Shown here: positions 44,942 to 55,189 of the stretch, one piece after another
How the letters are laid out: the number at the start of each line of letters is the position of its first letter
How positions within the stretch are numbered: the stretch's first letter is position 1
NCBI GenBank assembly: GCA_963921825.1
Contig: OY997589.1
Coordinates: 53,872,546-53,936,545 of the forward strand
Source: Erodium maritimum
Taxonomy: Eukaryota; Streptophyta; Magnoliopsida; Geraniales; Geraniaceae
DNA length: 64,000 bases
Reading direction: 5' to 3'
The notes under the pieces: model-generated
Databases searched by the model: none
Told to the model about the DNA's origin: nothing
The model's input: only the letters and a program-made list of their open reading frames with translations
Position numbers and translations under genes: made by a program

Positions 44942-46375
44942 GGTAGGGAAAAGTAGCCGGATCTCGGCCCTGATTAGGGAAAGTTAACAGTAGAACTGCA
45001 TGTGACACCGGGGTGTCGTGGGTTAAGTAGGTTTATCGAATATTAGAAAGGCATGATACGAGAACGTAGCGAACCTTAGCATTGCATGTGACACTTAGTA
45101 GTGTCGTAGGAGCAGTGAACTTATCGATATTAGAATTACTGGAGGCATATGACCATGCCCGGAGGTTGACTGTTTAGTTTATGTCTTGGGTGGCCATGAG
45201 AGCCCGTACCTTACTGTCGTGTCTTGGGTGGCCATGAGAGCCCATGTTTTACTGATGGAGTCTTGGGTGGCCATGAGTGCCCGTGGGGTTGTTGAGCCCG
45301 TGTCTTACTATTGGTGTGTCTTGGGAGGCCGTGAGTGCCTGTGGGGTTGTTGAGCCCGTGAGTTATTGTCGATGTGTCTTGGGTGGCCGTGAGTGCCCGT
45401 GGGGTTGTTGAACCCGTGTTTTACCGTTAATGTCTTGTGTGGCCATGAGTGACTCTGGAGTGTTGAACCGGCCTTGTTGCTGTTTGTTGAACCTTGCTTG
45501 TGATTGTGATTGTGTTTGTCCGAGGTTAGTGACCCGACTTCGTGTCGGGAAGTGGTGTGGAATTTGGCTGGCTTACCTGACAGGGATCGGTAAGTTGCGA
45601 GCGTTCTTTGGCTAGCCTGACCCGAGTTCAAGTCTCGGTAGGTTGTGAGCGTTTTTAGGCGGTGAGAGGGCAGCTCCCCTTCCGACTAGCTATCGGAAAA
45701 GTAGCTCGGTTTATCGCCAACAGGTCGACCGCCTGGAGCCTGACAGTGATAGGTAAAGCGCGTGGGGCAGGCTCGAGCCCAGCCGATTAGCAACCGGCAC
45801 TGAGCAACTGACAGGAATGCGATCCTTTGTGATCTTGTTTGGCGTGCGATCCTTTGTGACCCTGTTTATTGTTGCGTAGTATTCTGTCGTGTCTTTGGAG
45901 GAGGTTGTCGATTGTTGTGTCGGGTTTACATTACGAGTCCGAGTGTTGAGTCTGTTGAGGAAAGTAACAGGTTGTGTGTCAGTTGAGTTACTTGGGTGGG
46001 AGTTGTTTTCTGGTGTTGGGTTTGTTGTTGGTGTTACCGGCATTGTCTGCTAAGTATGCCGTAGTCAGTCTGTTATCCGTGGTGGTGAGCGAACGCTCAC
46101 CCCTAGCTGCTTTTCCTACAGGTACTGATCACAGGATGGACTAGGTGAGCTCTCGAAGCTTGAGGAGCTAGGAGCAGAGTCCGGGTTTTATCTTTTGAGT
46201 CTAGTGACGGATACCATGTACTTTGTCCATTTTTTGGGACGTTTTTGAGTTGTAAATATTATTTTGATTAACTAAATGGTAATTTCAAAGTGTTTATTCA
46301 AAACAGGTTTCAAGTGTTTTATTGTTTTAAATGTTCGCGTCCCTAGTTCGGTGTTACTGAAATTGGGGCGTGAAA
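44942..46375 (+). repeat. 5' LTR of second Tekay-like element, right piece
   Basis: Begins inside the landmark GAGGTAGGGAAAAG, with its first bases in the TACGA duplication. It carries two copies of the 55-bp unit (45000-45120), a minisatellite (45190-45450), the hairpin GGTGAGCGAACGCTCACC at 46083 and the acceptor-like TTTTCCTACAG/G at 46121. Ends GGGGCGTGAAA. Collinear with 59988-61564 of the third element. Confidence 0.9.
45190..45450. repeat. Minisatellite in LTR (GTCTTGGGTGGCCATGAG type)
   Basis: About six imperfect units of 45-60 bp contain GTCTTGGGTGGCCATGAGWG and CCCGT, later units adding GGGGTTGTTGAGCCCGTG. A related array with different copy number lies at 60300-60750. Confidence 0.8.
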
Positions 46376-46378
46376 GCT

Positions 46379-46390
46379 TGGTATCAGAGC
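46379..46390 (+). promoter_or_regulatory. Primer binding site, tRNA-iMet type
   Basis: TGGTATCAGAGC three bases past the 5' LTR end; same spacing as at 61568. Confidence 0.9.
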
Positions 46391-46936
46391 TCGAGGTTTC
46401 ACACCTCGGACTGTTCGTCAATTAGGTGGGGAGGGTCGAGTCAGTGAAGTCCCGTCGTGCGTTGGGTACGCAGGTCGGAAACCGTGTGTAGACCCGTACT
46501 CTCTTGAGTCTTGTTTTGTTTGTGCGTATGTTGCAGCATTTTGTTGCTGGCATACTGATTGTTTGTTGTGCGTGAAACATTTTTAAACTGTCGCGACTCG
46601 ACTCAGGGGCGCCCCTGTAGTCGAGCGTGACGGTGTTGATATCAAGTGGGTACAATGTAGTTCGGGGACGCCTGGACCGGATTGTAACTACGTGATGTCA
46701 AGAAATGAGGTTTTTAATGAAATGGAGAAAGTTTTAAATTGGTTGGCCTTGTGGGCGTGTGTGACTTTGGTTGGCCCGGTGGGCGTGTTTTGGTTGAGGT
46801 TGAATGACTTGATTTGTCTGTGAGTCATGGCGTGTGTGTTTGTTGTTTTGGCGGTCAAGCGTGTGTGTCGGTTAAGGCTTTTTTTAGGGTTAAGATTCGA
46901 GTTTGAAACGAGTTTGGAAAACAGGTCTGCGCGAGC

Positions 46937-47052
46937 GTCACGGATCCTGTCACGGATCCGTGACGGACCGGATCGATTTTGGAGAATTTTAGGTCTTTGT
47001 CACGGGTCCGTGACCCCAACCGTGACGGGGTCTGTCACGGGTCCGTGACCCC
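46937..47052. repeat. Palindrome cluster CACGGATCCGTG in leader
   Basis: At least four close copies of CACGGRTCCGTGAC-type palindromes lie between the primer site and gag. The same motif is clustered in the solo LTR (43935-44063) and resembles the subterminal repeats of the CACTA element. Confidence 0.7.
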
Positions 47053-47309
47053 TGTCTTTTACACCGTTTTGATTACGCAATTTTCGTGTTGTTGTTGCGT
47101 GGCTTGGTGTGCGTTTATGCGGTTTAATTGAGGTTTCGCTTACGTATTATTATAATAAAAGTATAAATAGCGTGAGCGGTGTGACGTTCAGTAACAAGTA
47201 CGTTAGGGGAGACGTAGACCGTGTGAACGTTAGTGTATTTGAGCATGTTGTCTTTATATAAGTTCGCAAACTGAACGTTTGCGTGTATCCGTGCAGAGGA
47301 TACTGACAC

Positions 47310-48780
47310 ATGGCTCGTGGCAGACGAGGACGAGCAGCGGTAACACGGGGACGGGCGCCCACGCGAGGCAGGCGGGGACGGTCAGCGGGGACACTAGGAC
47401 GGGTGCCAACCGTTGAGCCCTCTGAGTACGCGGAGGCGCAGGGTACTCCTGTCGGAGAAGACAGGAGAAGCGACGCAGAACCTTCTACGGGCACACCCAG
47501 CGTCCCGCCGATCGCGGACCCTCCCGTTACGACTACCCTGGATGAGCTGACCAGGACAGTACAGAGTTTAGTGGCGATCATCGCCAGTCGAGAGTCGGCG
47601 TCGCCAGCTCCGGAGGCAGCAGCGGTCCCAGTGAGGCCCGTTCAGGCAGAGGACCATACGGCCCGGACCCTGCTGGACTTCCTAAAGCTAGGAATACCTA
47701 CAGTTGTCGGGGAGCCGAACCCCGACCTAGCTGAGAGGTGGTTAGAGCAGGTCACACGGGACTTGGATACATCAGGTATCGAGGATGGCCACCGCAGAAT
47801 GTCCTTTGTAGCTCACTAGCTGAGGGACATCGCCTACCACTGCTGGGGCGTGTGAGGGACAGTGTCGGGCACGACTACGCCACCTTCCAGACGGTCTTTC
47901 TGGCACAATACTTTCCCGAGTCGGCTCGGTTGGACCGACACCGAAAGTTCCTGGATCTGCAGCAGGAGGGGATGTTAGTGGCCGAATACGAGGCCAGATT
48001 CACGGGCCTGACCAGATTCCCGCCAGAGATGGTGGCGACAGAGCAGAACCGTTGCCTACGGTTCGAGGGGGGACTGAGGCCAGTGTTTCGGGACCAGCTT
48101 CTCGCCTTGAGGTTGAGGAAGTACTCCGAGCTCGTGGACACTACAGCGACGGTGGAGCAGGGCATCCGGGATGCGGCCAGGACCCGTGAGGTCCGACTGC
48201 GGCCGACCAGCTTTGCAGGGCCGTCCGATTCACGAGACTCGAGGAGACAGAGGACCATGGGGTTCTTCCGACCACAGGCTCATTAGGGTGGGGCAAGACA
48301 AATGGGGTTGGTGGCGTCCGTGGGGCCAGTCGCGTCAGAGAGGGGGCCGACATGGTATCTCTGCGGGCAGCCATGCCATTTTCAGCGGGAGTGTCCGAGG
48401 AGAGGAGGGCCCGCGGCGCTACCCGCGACCAGCCGGACGGGCCAGGGCTCGGGGTCGAGAGCCGACGAGATCAGTTGTTTCCGGTGCGGCCGGGTTGGAC
48501 ACACTATGGCATGGTGCCGTGAGCCGTTGGGAGCAACATCAGTGCAACGACCGCAAAAATCGCGGACAGTACAGTCACCCAGGGGTCGCCCTCCTCAGAG
48601 TAGGCAGTCGAGGTTCTCACAGCCGTCTACGAGCGCGCTGGTTCCGAGGCAGCAGCAGAGACCTGGGTATTCAGCAGCCAGTGCGCTGGGTCAGAGGCAG
48701 CAGGCCTCGCAGGGGAGGGTGTACGCAGTCACCGACTCCCGGGCCCCAGGATCTACCACGTACCGCGAGACCATCCAGGG
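47310..48780 (+). pseudogene. gag region of second Tekay-like element
   Basis: Starts with an Arg/Gly-rich N-terminus (MARGRRGRAAVTRGRAP), then a capsid-type retrotransposon gag domain (LDFLKLGIPTVVGEPNPDLA, with VAEYEARFTGLTRFPPEMV further on) and two CCHC zinc-knuckle regions (about 48355-48400 and 48475-48520). The part after the knuckles (GRVYAVTDSRAPGS) leads into protease. Broken fossil with a small number of breaks. In intact relatives Gag builds the cytoplasmic particle. The gag of the third element (62835 on) is a close relative. Confidence 0.9.
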
Positions 48781-48799
48781 TACGTGTTTATTGTATCAT

Positions 48800-51700
48800 T
48801 TGTGGGCCTTGTTCTTATTTGATACCGGGGCGTCGCATGAGTTTATTTCATTGAGTTGCGCTAAGGGGTTGGGGCTGAGTTTAGAGCCGTTGAGTCCACC
48901 CCTGTGCCTGGACACCCCAGTTGGGGGTGGTGTATCTTTGACTAGGGTCTGTTGTGCCTGCGAAATTAGAGTTGCAGACTGTCCTTGCCCTGATGATCTT
49001 CTCGTACTGGGAATGACGACCTTTGATGTGATCTGTGGAATGGATTGGCTGTCGAGGTACCAAGCCAATATCGATTGCTACAGGCGACGAGTGACAGTGT
49101 CAGCAGGCAACACGACGGTGAAGTGTGTTCTGGGTAGTAAGAGCAGTGTTCTCCTGTCGGCGTTGTCCGCAGTGGAGGAAGTATCGGCTGTGCAGAGCCG
49201 AGAGTTTCCGTGAGTGGTACGCGAGTTCCCCAAGGTCTTCCCCGAGGAGTTGAGCGGGTTGCCACCGGTTCGGGAGGTGGAGTTCGGGATTGACCTGGTG
49301 CCGGGAACGACAGCTATATCGATGGCGCCTTACAGGTTTGCGCCGACAGAGTTGATGGAGCTGAAGCGTCAGCTCGAGGAGCTTCAGGAGAAGGGATTTA
49401 TCCGTCTGAGCGTATCGCCGTGGGGAGCACCAGCACTCTTCGTGAAGAAGAAGAGTGGAGAGCTTCGGATGTGTATAGATTACCGGAAGCTGAACCGGGT
49501 TACAGTGAAGAACCGACACCCGATGCCGAGGATCGATGACTTGTTCGACCAGCTCAGAGGGTCAACATGTTTCTCGAAGATCGATCTGGGATCAGGATAT
49601 TACCAGTTGCGAGTCCGAGAGGGGGACGTCGCAAAGACTGCATTCCGGACACGCTATGGGCATTACGAGTTCTTGGTGATGCCGTTTGGACTGACAAACG
49701 CACCTGCAACGTTCATGGATCTGATGAACATTATATTTCGGCCGTACTTAGATCAGTTTGTGGTGGTGATCGTAGACGACATCCTGATCTATTCGCAGAG
49801 CGAGGCGGCACATGAGGTGCATCTGAGGACTGTTCTGACTCTACAGGGCAAGCATCAGCTATATGCCAACCTGGAGAAGTGCGAGTTCTGGCTCGCTGAG
49901 GTGAAATTTCTCAGTCACATCGTGTCCCGTGACGGTATACTGGTCGATCCGTCGAAGATCGACGCGGTTTCGAAGTGGGCACGGCCCACGAGTGTCTTCG
50001 AGATTCGCAACTTTCTGGGGTTGGCGGGCTATTATCGGCGATTTGTCCAGGACTTTGCGCGACTAGCCGCGCCGATGACTCTGTTGACGCGCAAGGGAGT
50101 CGAGTTTGTGTGGACAGAGGATTGTGAGCGTGCATTCACGGAGTTGAAGACTCGTCTGACTACCGCTCCAGTGTTGGTAGTGCCAGAGCGACGGATCGGG
50201 TATGAAGTCTACTGTGATGCGTTCGGGGAAGGACTGGGCTGCGTACTGATGCAATTGGGTAGAGTTGTCGCTTATGGCTCCAGGAAGTTAAAGACACACG
50301 AGCGCAACTATCCTACCCACGACTTGGAGCTAGCAGCAGTCGTGTTCGCGCTAAAAGGCTGGTGGTATTATCTGTATGGCGAGGGGTTTCAGGTGTTCTC
50401 TGATCACAAGAGCCTCAAGTACATCTTTTCCCAGCGAGACTTGAACATGCGCCAGCGACGATGGATGGAGCTGCTTGAGGAGTACGACTTTGAGCTACAC
50501 TACCATCCGGGTAAGGCGAACGTGGTCGCCGATGCCTTGAGTAGGAAGTCGGTTCCGAGTCTTGCTAGCATATCAGTCCGAGAGTGGGACATGATGGGGG
50601 AACTGAGCACGTTCGGGCTTGAGCTAGAGGAGATTACTGGTGACATGGCCATGTGCTCACTAGTGGCTCAGCCCTCGCTACTTGCCCGAGTGTTGGAGGC
50701 GCAGTCGGAGGACGTCGAGACGCTAGAGATCCGAGAGAAGGTCGTCCGAGGTGACGAAGTTGCAGGCTGGGAATTTAGTGCTGATTGGGGGTTACGGTAT
50801 CGAGGAGGGTTGTTCATGCCGGGCAACTGTAGAGACGACATGTTGCGAGAGTCGCATCATTCGCGTCTTAAAGTGCACCCGGGGGGCACCAAGATGTACC
50901 GTGACGTCAGGCGGCACTTCTGGTGGCTCGGGATGCGGAGAGCAGTCGCAGAGTTTGTGTCGAGATGTCTCATCTGTCAGCAGGTGAAGGCCGAGCATCA
51001 GCGTCCCGCAGGATTGTTGCAGCCACTGCCGATTGCCCAGTGGAAGTGGGAGCATATCACGATGGACTTCGTGTGTGGACTACCGAGATCGCCGAAGGGA
51101 CATGACGCTGTATGGGTAGTAGTCGACCGGTTGACCAAGTCGGCCCATTTCCTGGCTATGAGGATGACTGATCTGGTCGACAAGTTGAGCAGCATGTACA
51201 TTCAGGAGATAGTGCGTCTCCATGGGGTCCCTGTGTCGATAGTGTCTGATAGGGATCCCCGTTTCACATCCAGGTTTTGGCCGAGTCTGAAGACCGCGTT
51301 GGGGACCGAGGTTCTACTCAGTACATCACACCATCCCCAGACAGACGGTCAGTCCGAGCGCACTATTCAGATCTTAGAAGACATGATGCGGGCATGTGTG
51401 TTGGATTTCAGGGGATTGTGGGAGACCCACCTGCCGTTGGTCGAGTTCGCCTACAACAACAGCTACCAGGCCAGTATTGGGATGGCACCGTTCGAAGCGT
51501 TGTATGGGAGGCCGTGTCAATCGCCAGTGTGTTGGGCAGAGGTGGGGGACAAGAGTTTGCTGGGGCCAGATCTTGTCAGAGAGACGACGGAGAAGGTCGC
51601 GCTGATACGCGATCGGTTAAAGACCGCGCAGAGTCGGCAGAAGAGTTATGCCGATAGACGACGTCGACCTCTTGAGTTTGCATTCGGGGATCACGTGTTC

Positions 51701-52120
51701 CTGAAGGTGAGCCCGAGGAAGGGACTGGTACGGTTCAGACGCAGTGGAGGCAAGTTAGCTCCGCGGTACATTGGCCCTTTCGAGATCTTGGGCAGAGTGG
51801 GAGCAGTGGCTTATTGTCTGGCGTTACCACCGCAACTTGGGAGAGTTCATAACGTCTTCCACATGTCCCAGTTGCGGCAGTACAATGCAGACCCCTCCCA
51901 CGTCATTGAGTGGACAGATATCGAGGTGGCTGACGATGTCACCTATGAGGAGCAGCCGGTCGGATCATGGACACACGGGAGCAGGTCCTGCGTGGCAAGA
52001 TTATCCGCCTGGTACGAGGACAATGGAAACATCACGGGGCTGAGTCGACTTGGGAACGCGAGGACGAGGTTCGCGCGAAGTACCCCAACTTGTTCGACTC
52101 CCGTGGTACGTCTGTTTTAA
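48800..52120 (+). pseudogene. pol region: protease, RT, RNase H, integrase, chromodomain-like
   Basis: Domains in order: aspartic protease (LFDTGASHEFIS, about 48817); RT (about 49300-50000, with [36 protein letters not shown] and [11 protein letters not shown]); RNase H (about 50190-50540, ending in the DALSRKS signature); integrase zinc finger ([10 protein letters not shown] to [11 protein letters not shown], about 50855-51000); integrase core ([48 protein letters not shown]); a GPY/F-type C-terminus ([17 protein letters not shown], about 51760) and chromodomain-like text near 51960-52110 ([15 protein letters not shown]). This domain order and the late chromodomain define chromoviruses; the sequence fits Tekay/Del. 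The region is mostly readable but broken, about two or three breaks, and is treated as a fossil. Confidence 0.92.
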
Positions 52121-52142
52121 ATTTCGCGGACGAAATTCCTTT

Positions 52143-52154
52143 AAGGGGGTAGAT
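52143..52154 (+). promoter_or_regulatory. Polypurine tract
   Basis: AAGGGGGTAGAT directly before the 3' LTR start; the preceding AATTTCGCGGACGAAATT can form a 7-bp stem. Confidence 0.8.
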
Positions 52155-53128
52155 TGTAAGAACCACTCCCGGTCAACGCCAGTCAAACCTGCGAAAAACA
52201 GGAAAATTTAAAATTTTTAAGACATACACTTAATTGAACCTAGAATTGACCCCGTGGGACATATCGGACTTAAGTTGATCCCGATATCGACCAAAGTGAG
52301 TTCCGGGGGACTCAGGGCAACTTTCTGACCAATTTGGGAAATGTTGATTTTTCGCTGGAAAAGTCAACCGAGCGACGTTTTGGTCCATTCGAGGACCGTT
52401 TTGGATCCAAAAAGCTTATTCGTCGTCGCAGCGGTCTTAGTTGAGCCGTTTCCTTGTAGCATGTGAAGTTTCGTAATTTCTTGGAAAAAGTGCCCGTTCG
52501 GGGCCCAAAACGTCCGAATTTCGCGAATCTGATTGGGAAATTTCTTCTAGATACTCTTCCAAAAAGGTGTGGGACCCACCTTGCAACTTGTCAAACAAGT
52601 GGTGGTGTTAGGTTTTGGGGGGGAAATAAAGATGAGAGATAAGGGGGGGGGGGTCGGCCAACTATCAAAAAAAAGGGAAAAAAATAGAAAAAGAAGAGAG
52701 AAGTTTAGAGAGAGAAGGAGAAGGAGAAAAAGGGAGAAGAAGAGAGAAAGCTAGGGTTTTGGGGCACTATTCACGAGCTTCAACCTTTGGATCGTCTCAA
52801 AGCTAGGAGAATCGAACTCACACCGTCTTCCTCTACGGTAATCACCAAACCGGTCTTCGTTTTGTCAAGTTCTAAATTTAGGTTTTGGTTCAAAACTATT
52901 AGTTTAGGGTTGTATTGAGGATGGGGAATCGTTGGAGACGTTTTGGGGTGAAGAGGGACGTTTTCCGGTGTCCAGGAGCTCGGGGGGAGCTCCGGCCACC
53001 ATAGGGGGTGGCCGGCCGGCCATGGGGTGGATGGCCGGAGCTAGGGCCGGCCACCACCATGGGGGGCCAGGCCCATTGGAGCCCTAGCCACCCACGGCCA
53101 AGGTGGGCCGGGTGGGGCCCACTTGCTC
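52155..53128 (+). repeat. 3' LTR of second Tekay-like element (partial)
   Basis: Starts TGTAAGAACCAC and follows 33748-34720 closely, including the donor-like CTCTACG/GTAATCACC near 52837. It abuts an unrelated gypsy-type 3' end at 53129. Contains a G11 run at 52643. Confidence 0.9.
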
Positions 53129-53630
53129 TCTTCTGGTTGGAATTAATCGATGACAGGGACGGAGCAGCACACGTGACCAGTGCGGCCATAACTCTACCTT
53201 ATGCGCTTGAGGACAAGCGACATTTGCACGGGGGGAGAGATGTTATGGGCCGTACGGACTGTAACATGGTGGGATGAGCCGAATACAATGGTGTGGCCGG
53301 TTTTAGGGGATTAATTGAGTTCCTTTTAATTATTTTCTTTTACTGTTATTTCCTAGAATTCCGATTGTGTTAGGATTTGGGTAATCTTGGAGAAGAATCA
53401 ATTTCAATTAATGTTGCTTTAGGGTTAGGTAACCTCTCTGGTATGTATAAACCAGTAGAGAGATATGAATAAAACGTGAAGAATTATGTGAATTACTTTG
53501 TTTTTTAATGAGATCTACAGGTTCTCTTCCCTAACGAGCCTGTTTGTGTTCTAACGATTGGTAGGAAGAAGAAGAAGAAGGTTCGCACACGCGAAACCTT
53601 GACTTGAGTTCTTACCTTAGTTCCATAACA
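53129..53630 (+). mobile_element. 3' end of another gypsy-type element with LTR
   Basis: A short interior tail (to 53240), with GAGGACAAGCGACATTTGCA followed by the purine tract GGGGGGAGAGA, resembles the ends of chromovirus interiors. The LTR is 53241-53630 (390 bp) with ends TGTTAT...ATAACA. A TATA-like GTATGTATAAACC lies near 53440. Only this 3' part is present; fossil. Lineage uncertain. Confidence 0.65.
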
Positions 53631-54121
53631 GAATCGATCAGCCGGGCACCTAACACATGCCCACAAGGAAGAGGTGCAAACTAATTTGAGTTCATTGTGG
53701 ATCAAGGGGACATGGTATTGAGTTTTCTTTACACTTATAAACGGGCTTGGAGGTGAATTATATAGAATAGGAGATAAGCTCATCGCGAAGAGATATAAGA
53801 GATGGCCTATTTAGGAAAATTTGGATAAATTTAGAAGAAATTAGAGAGTTTGGGTGTTTGGGGAAACGCTACCCCCTTTATCTTGTGGCCCACCTTTAAA
53901 CAAAAAAGAACAGAAAAGGCAAAGGCAAAGACAAAGGCAAAAGGATTTCAAATAGAATTGATTAGGAAGGACTTCACATCAGCTCCGGCTTCTAATTTAT
54001 GTTTGCCAAATAAAAAGAAGCATTTCTTCATGTTTGTTTTTCGATGCAAAGGTGATTCTTTCTCCTTCGCGCTTCTAAAAATTGGCTCTAAATTTTGGTT
54101 TATTTGTGAAATTATGAGCAG
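53631..54121 (+). other. Host DNA upstream of kinase exon
   Basis: AT-rich, intron-like. A 91-codon frame at 53850-54125 with a Lys/Ala run (KAKAKTKAKG) has no recognisable domain and is not called. The end, TTATGAGCAG, is a plausible acceptor for the next exon. Confidence 0.45.
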
Positions 54122-54174
54122 ATGATCTTGGGGTTGCAGCGCAACTTACAAGAACTATGTCAAAGAGAAACACA
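54122..54174 (+). pseudogene. Exon of Ste20/Hippo-like kinase (activation loop)
   Basis: After an acceptor-like GAGCAG, the frame reads DLGVAAQLTRTMSKRNT and ends at the donor ACA/GTAAGT. This is the activation-loop start of plant Ste20/MST-type kinases (related to Arabidopsis SIK1), where the usual text is DFGVAAQLTRTMSKRNT. DFG is DLG here. Spliced in phase 0 to 55127-55189. The rest of the kinase domain is not found upstream, where retroelements begin, so this is most likely a gene fragment. Confidence 0.75.
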
Positions 54175-55126
54175 GTAAGTCTATTGTTTCAATTGTTCTG
54201 GAAAGATCATACATGTAACATTACATTGCTATATATCTAGGCTTTGTAGAACTACTAATACAGTCAGGGTTATTTTTTTTTTTTTGATCAGCAAAGCATA
54301 TTATAAATGAAATCCCTTTTGAGGTTAAAGGGAAGTACATGAAAAGTGTTGGTGAAACAAACTATGAGTACAAGAATTCAGACCCAAAATAGAGAGCTAC
54401 TAGCCAAGAAAGCTACAGATGAGCAACAAGTAATGAGAGGTTGTGTTACTAGGATTGTCTCAGTCAATTAGAAAGTGTGAGGAGATTTTGTAAGGAAGCC
54501 AAAGGAATGAAGTTGTTAAACCAGTAGACATATATCTTCCAGCTCCAAGTGTAGACAGATGTCTTCCAGCTCCAAGTGACTTGGGAAGAACTCACGGCCT
54601 CCTTGTATAGGCAATGAATAGGTAATTTTGGAGTACCCTGAAGATCCATAAAGTTGTGAAGTCCAAAGCCGAGCTTGTCTGCAAATTTGGTATGCAGAGT
54701 GTGTGAATGCAGGGCAGGGATCGATTGATTATCAAAAGGAGAAGAAGGTGCTTTTCTTTGATGGAGAGACGATCCACCATCTAACAAAGCGCATGCCTAG
54801 AGGATGGAAGTACTGGAGATCCTGCAAAAAAGAGAGACAAGGAGAAACGAAGACATTCACCTAGAATAGAGAACTAACCACACTCAGAAAGGAGAAGTTA
54901 GAAGAGAGTGCCTAACAAAAGTCTACCCACACACCAAGAGCCAAGGGAGAGGCTCAAGTCAGGGTTTCTAGGATAGATGATTTGGCTACTCTAGATTAGT
55001 GAATTCCTACAATGTGTGTTGGACCAAGCAGTCACCTGATCTTCCATGTTAACATAGTTAAATCTTTTGGTATTATCTTCTTTTCACTTTTCAGATCTTC
55101 TTTTCTGATATTTATTTTGCATGCAG
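54175..55126 (+). other. Kinase intron carrying LINE D
   Basis: Donor GTAAGTCT at 54175 and acceptor TTGCATGCAG ending at 55126. Without LINE D (685 bp plus duplication) the intron would be about 0.26 kb, a normal plant size. Confidence 0.65.
54272..54956 (-). mobile_element. LINE D, 5'-truncated 3' UTR fragment
   Basis: A minus-strand fragment flanked by AGTCAGGGTT (54262-54271 and 54957-54966), a 10-bp target duplication. The end is TTGCTGATCA plus a run of about 14 A. It is 685 bp and entirely 3' UTR; frames of 62-107 codons inside are not coding. The 3' terminal 80 bases resemble LINE B. Confidence 0.9.
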
Positions 55127-55189
55127 TTCATTGGCACGCCACACTGGGTGGGTCCAGAAGTTATTCAAGAAAGTCGGTATGATGGAAAA
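55127..55189 (+). pseudogene. Exon of Ste20/Hippo-like kinase (APE motif)
   Basis: 21 codons: FIGTPHWVGPEVIQESRYD plus GK, then donor GTATCA. This is subdomain VIII of Ste20-type kinases, normally FIGTPHWMAPEVIQESRYDG; MAPE reads VGPE here. Exon ends and phase match the expected gene structure, so it is genomic and not a retrocopy. The next expected exon (VDVWALG) is not clearly seen; a weak resemblance near 55288 is too degraded to call. Two conserved positions changed here plus DLG upstream suggest relaxed constraint. Confidence 0.78.

Larger units (their letters stand above)
33748..53128 (+). mobile_element. Ty3/gypsy Tekay-like element with nested insertions
   Basis: Plus-strand element. 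The 5' LTR is in two pieces (33748-35233 and 44942-46375, 2.92 kb in all), split by a solo LTR with TSD TACGA. Then come the primer site (46379-46390), a leader, the gag region (from 47310), the pol region (to about 52120), a polypurine tract (to 52154) and a 3' LTR that is present only as 52155-53128. All pol domains are visible. The coding part is broken, with about three or four breaks. By-eye comparison of the first 285 LTR bases gives about 6% difference, near 2.5 million years at 1.3e-8 per site per year. RT and integrase sequence and the C-terminal chromodomain-like part point to the Tekay/Del chromoviruses. Confidence 0.9.

Noticed and set aside
47150-47581. 143-codon minus-strand frame
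   Set aside because: Antisense to the start of the gag region at 47310; a matching shadow occurs opposite 62835.
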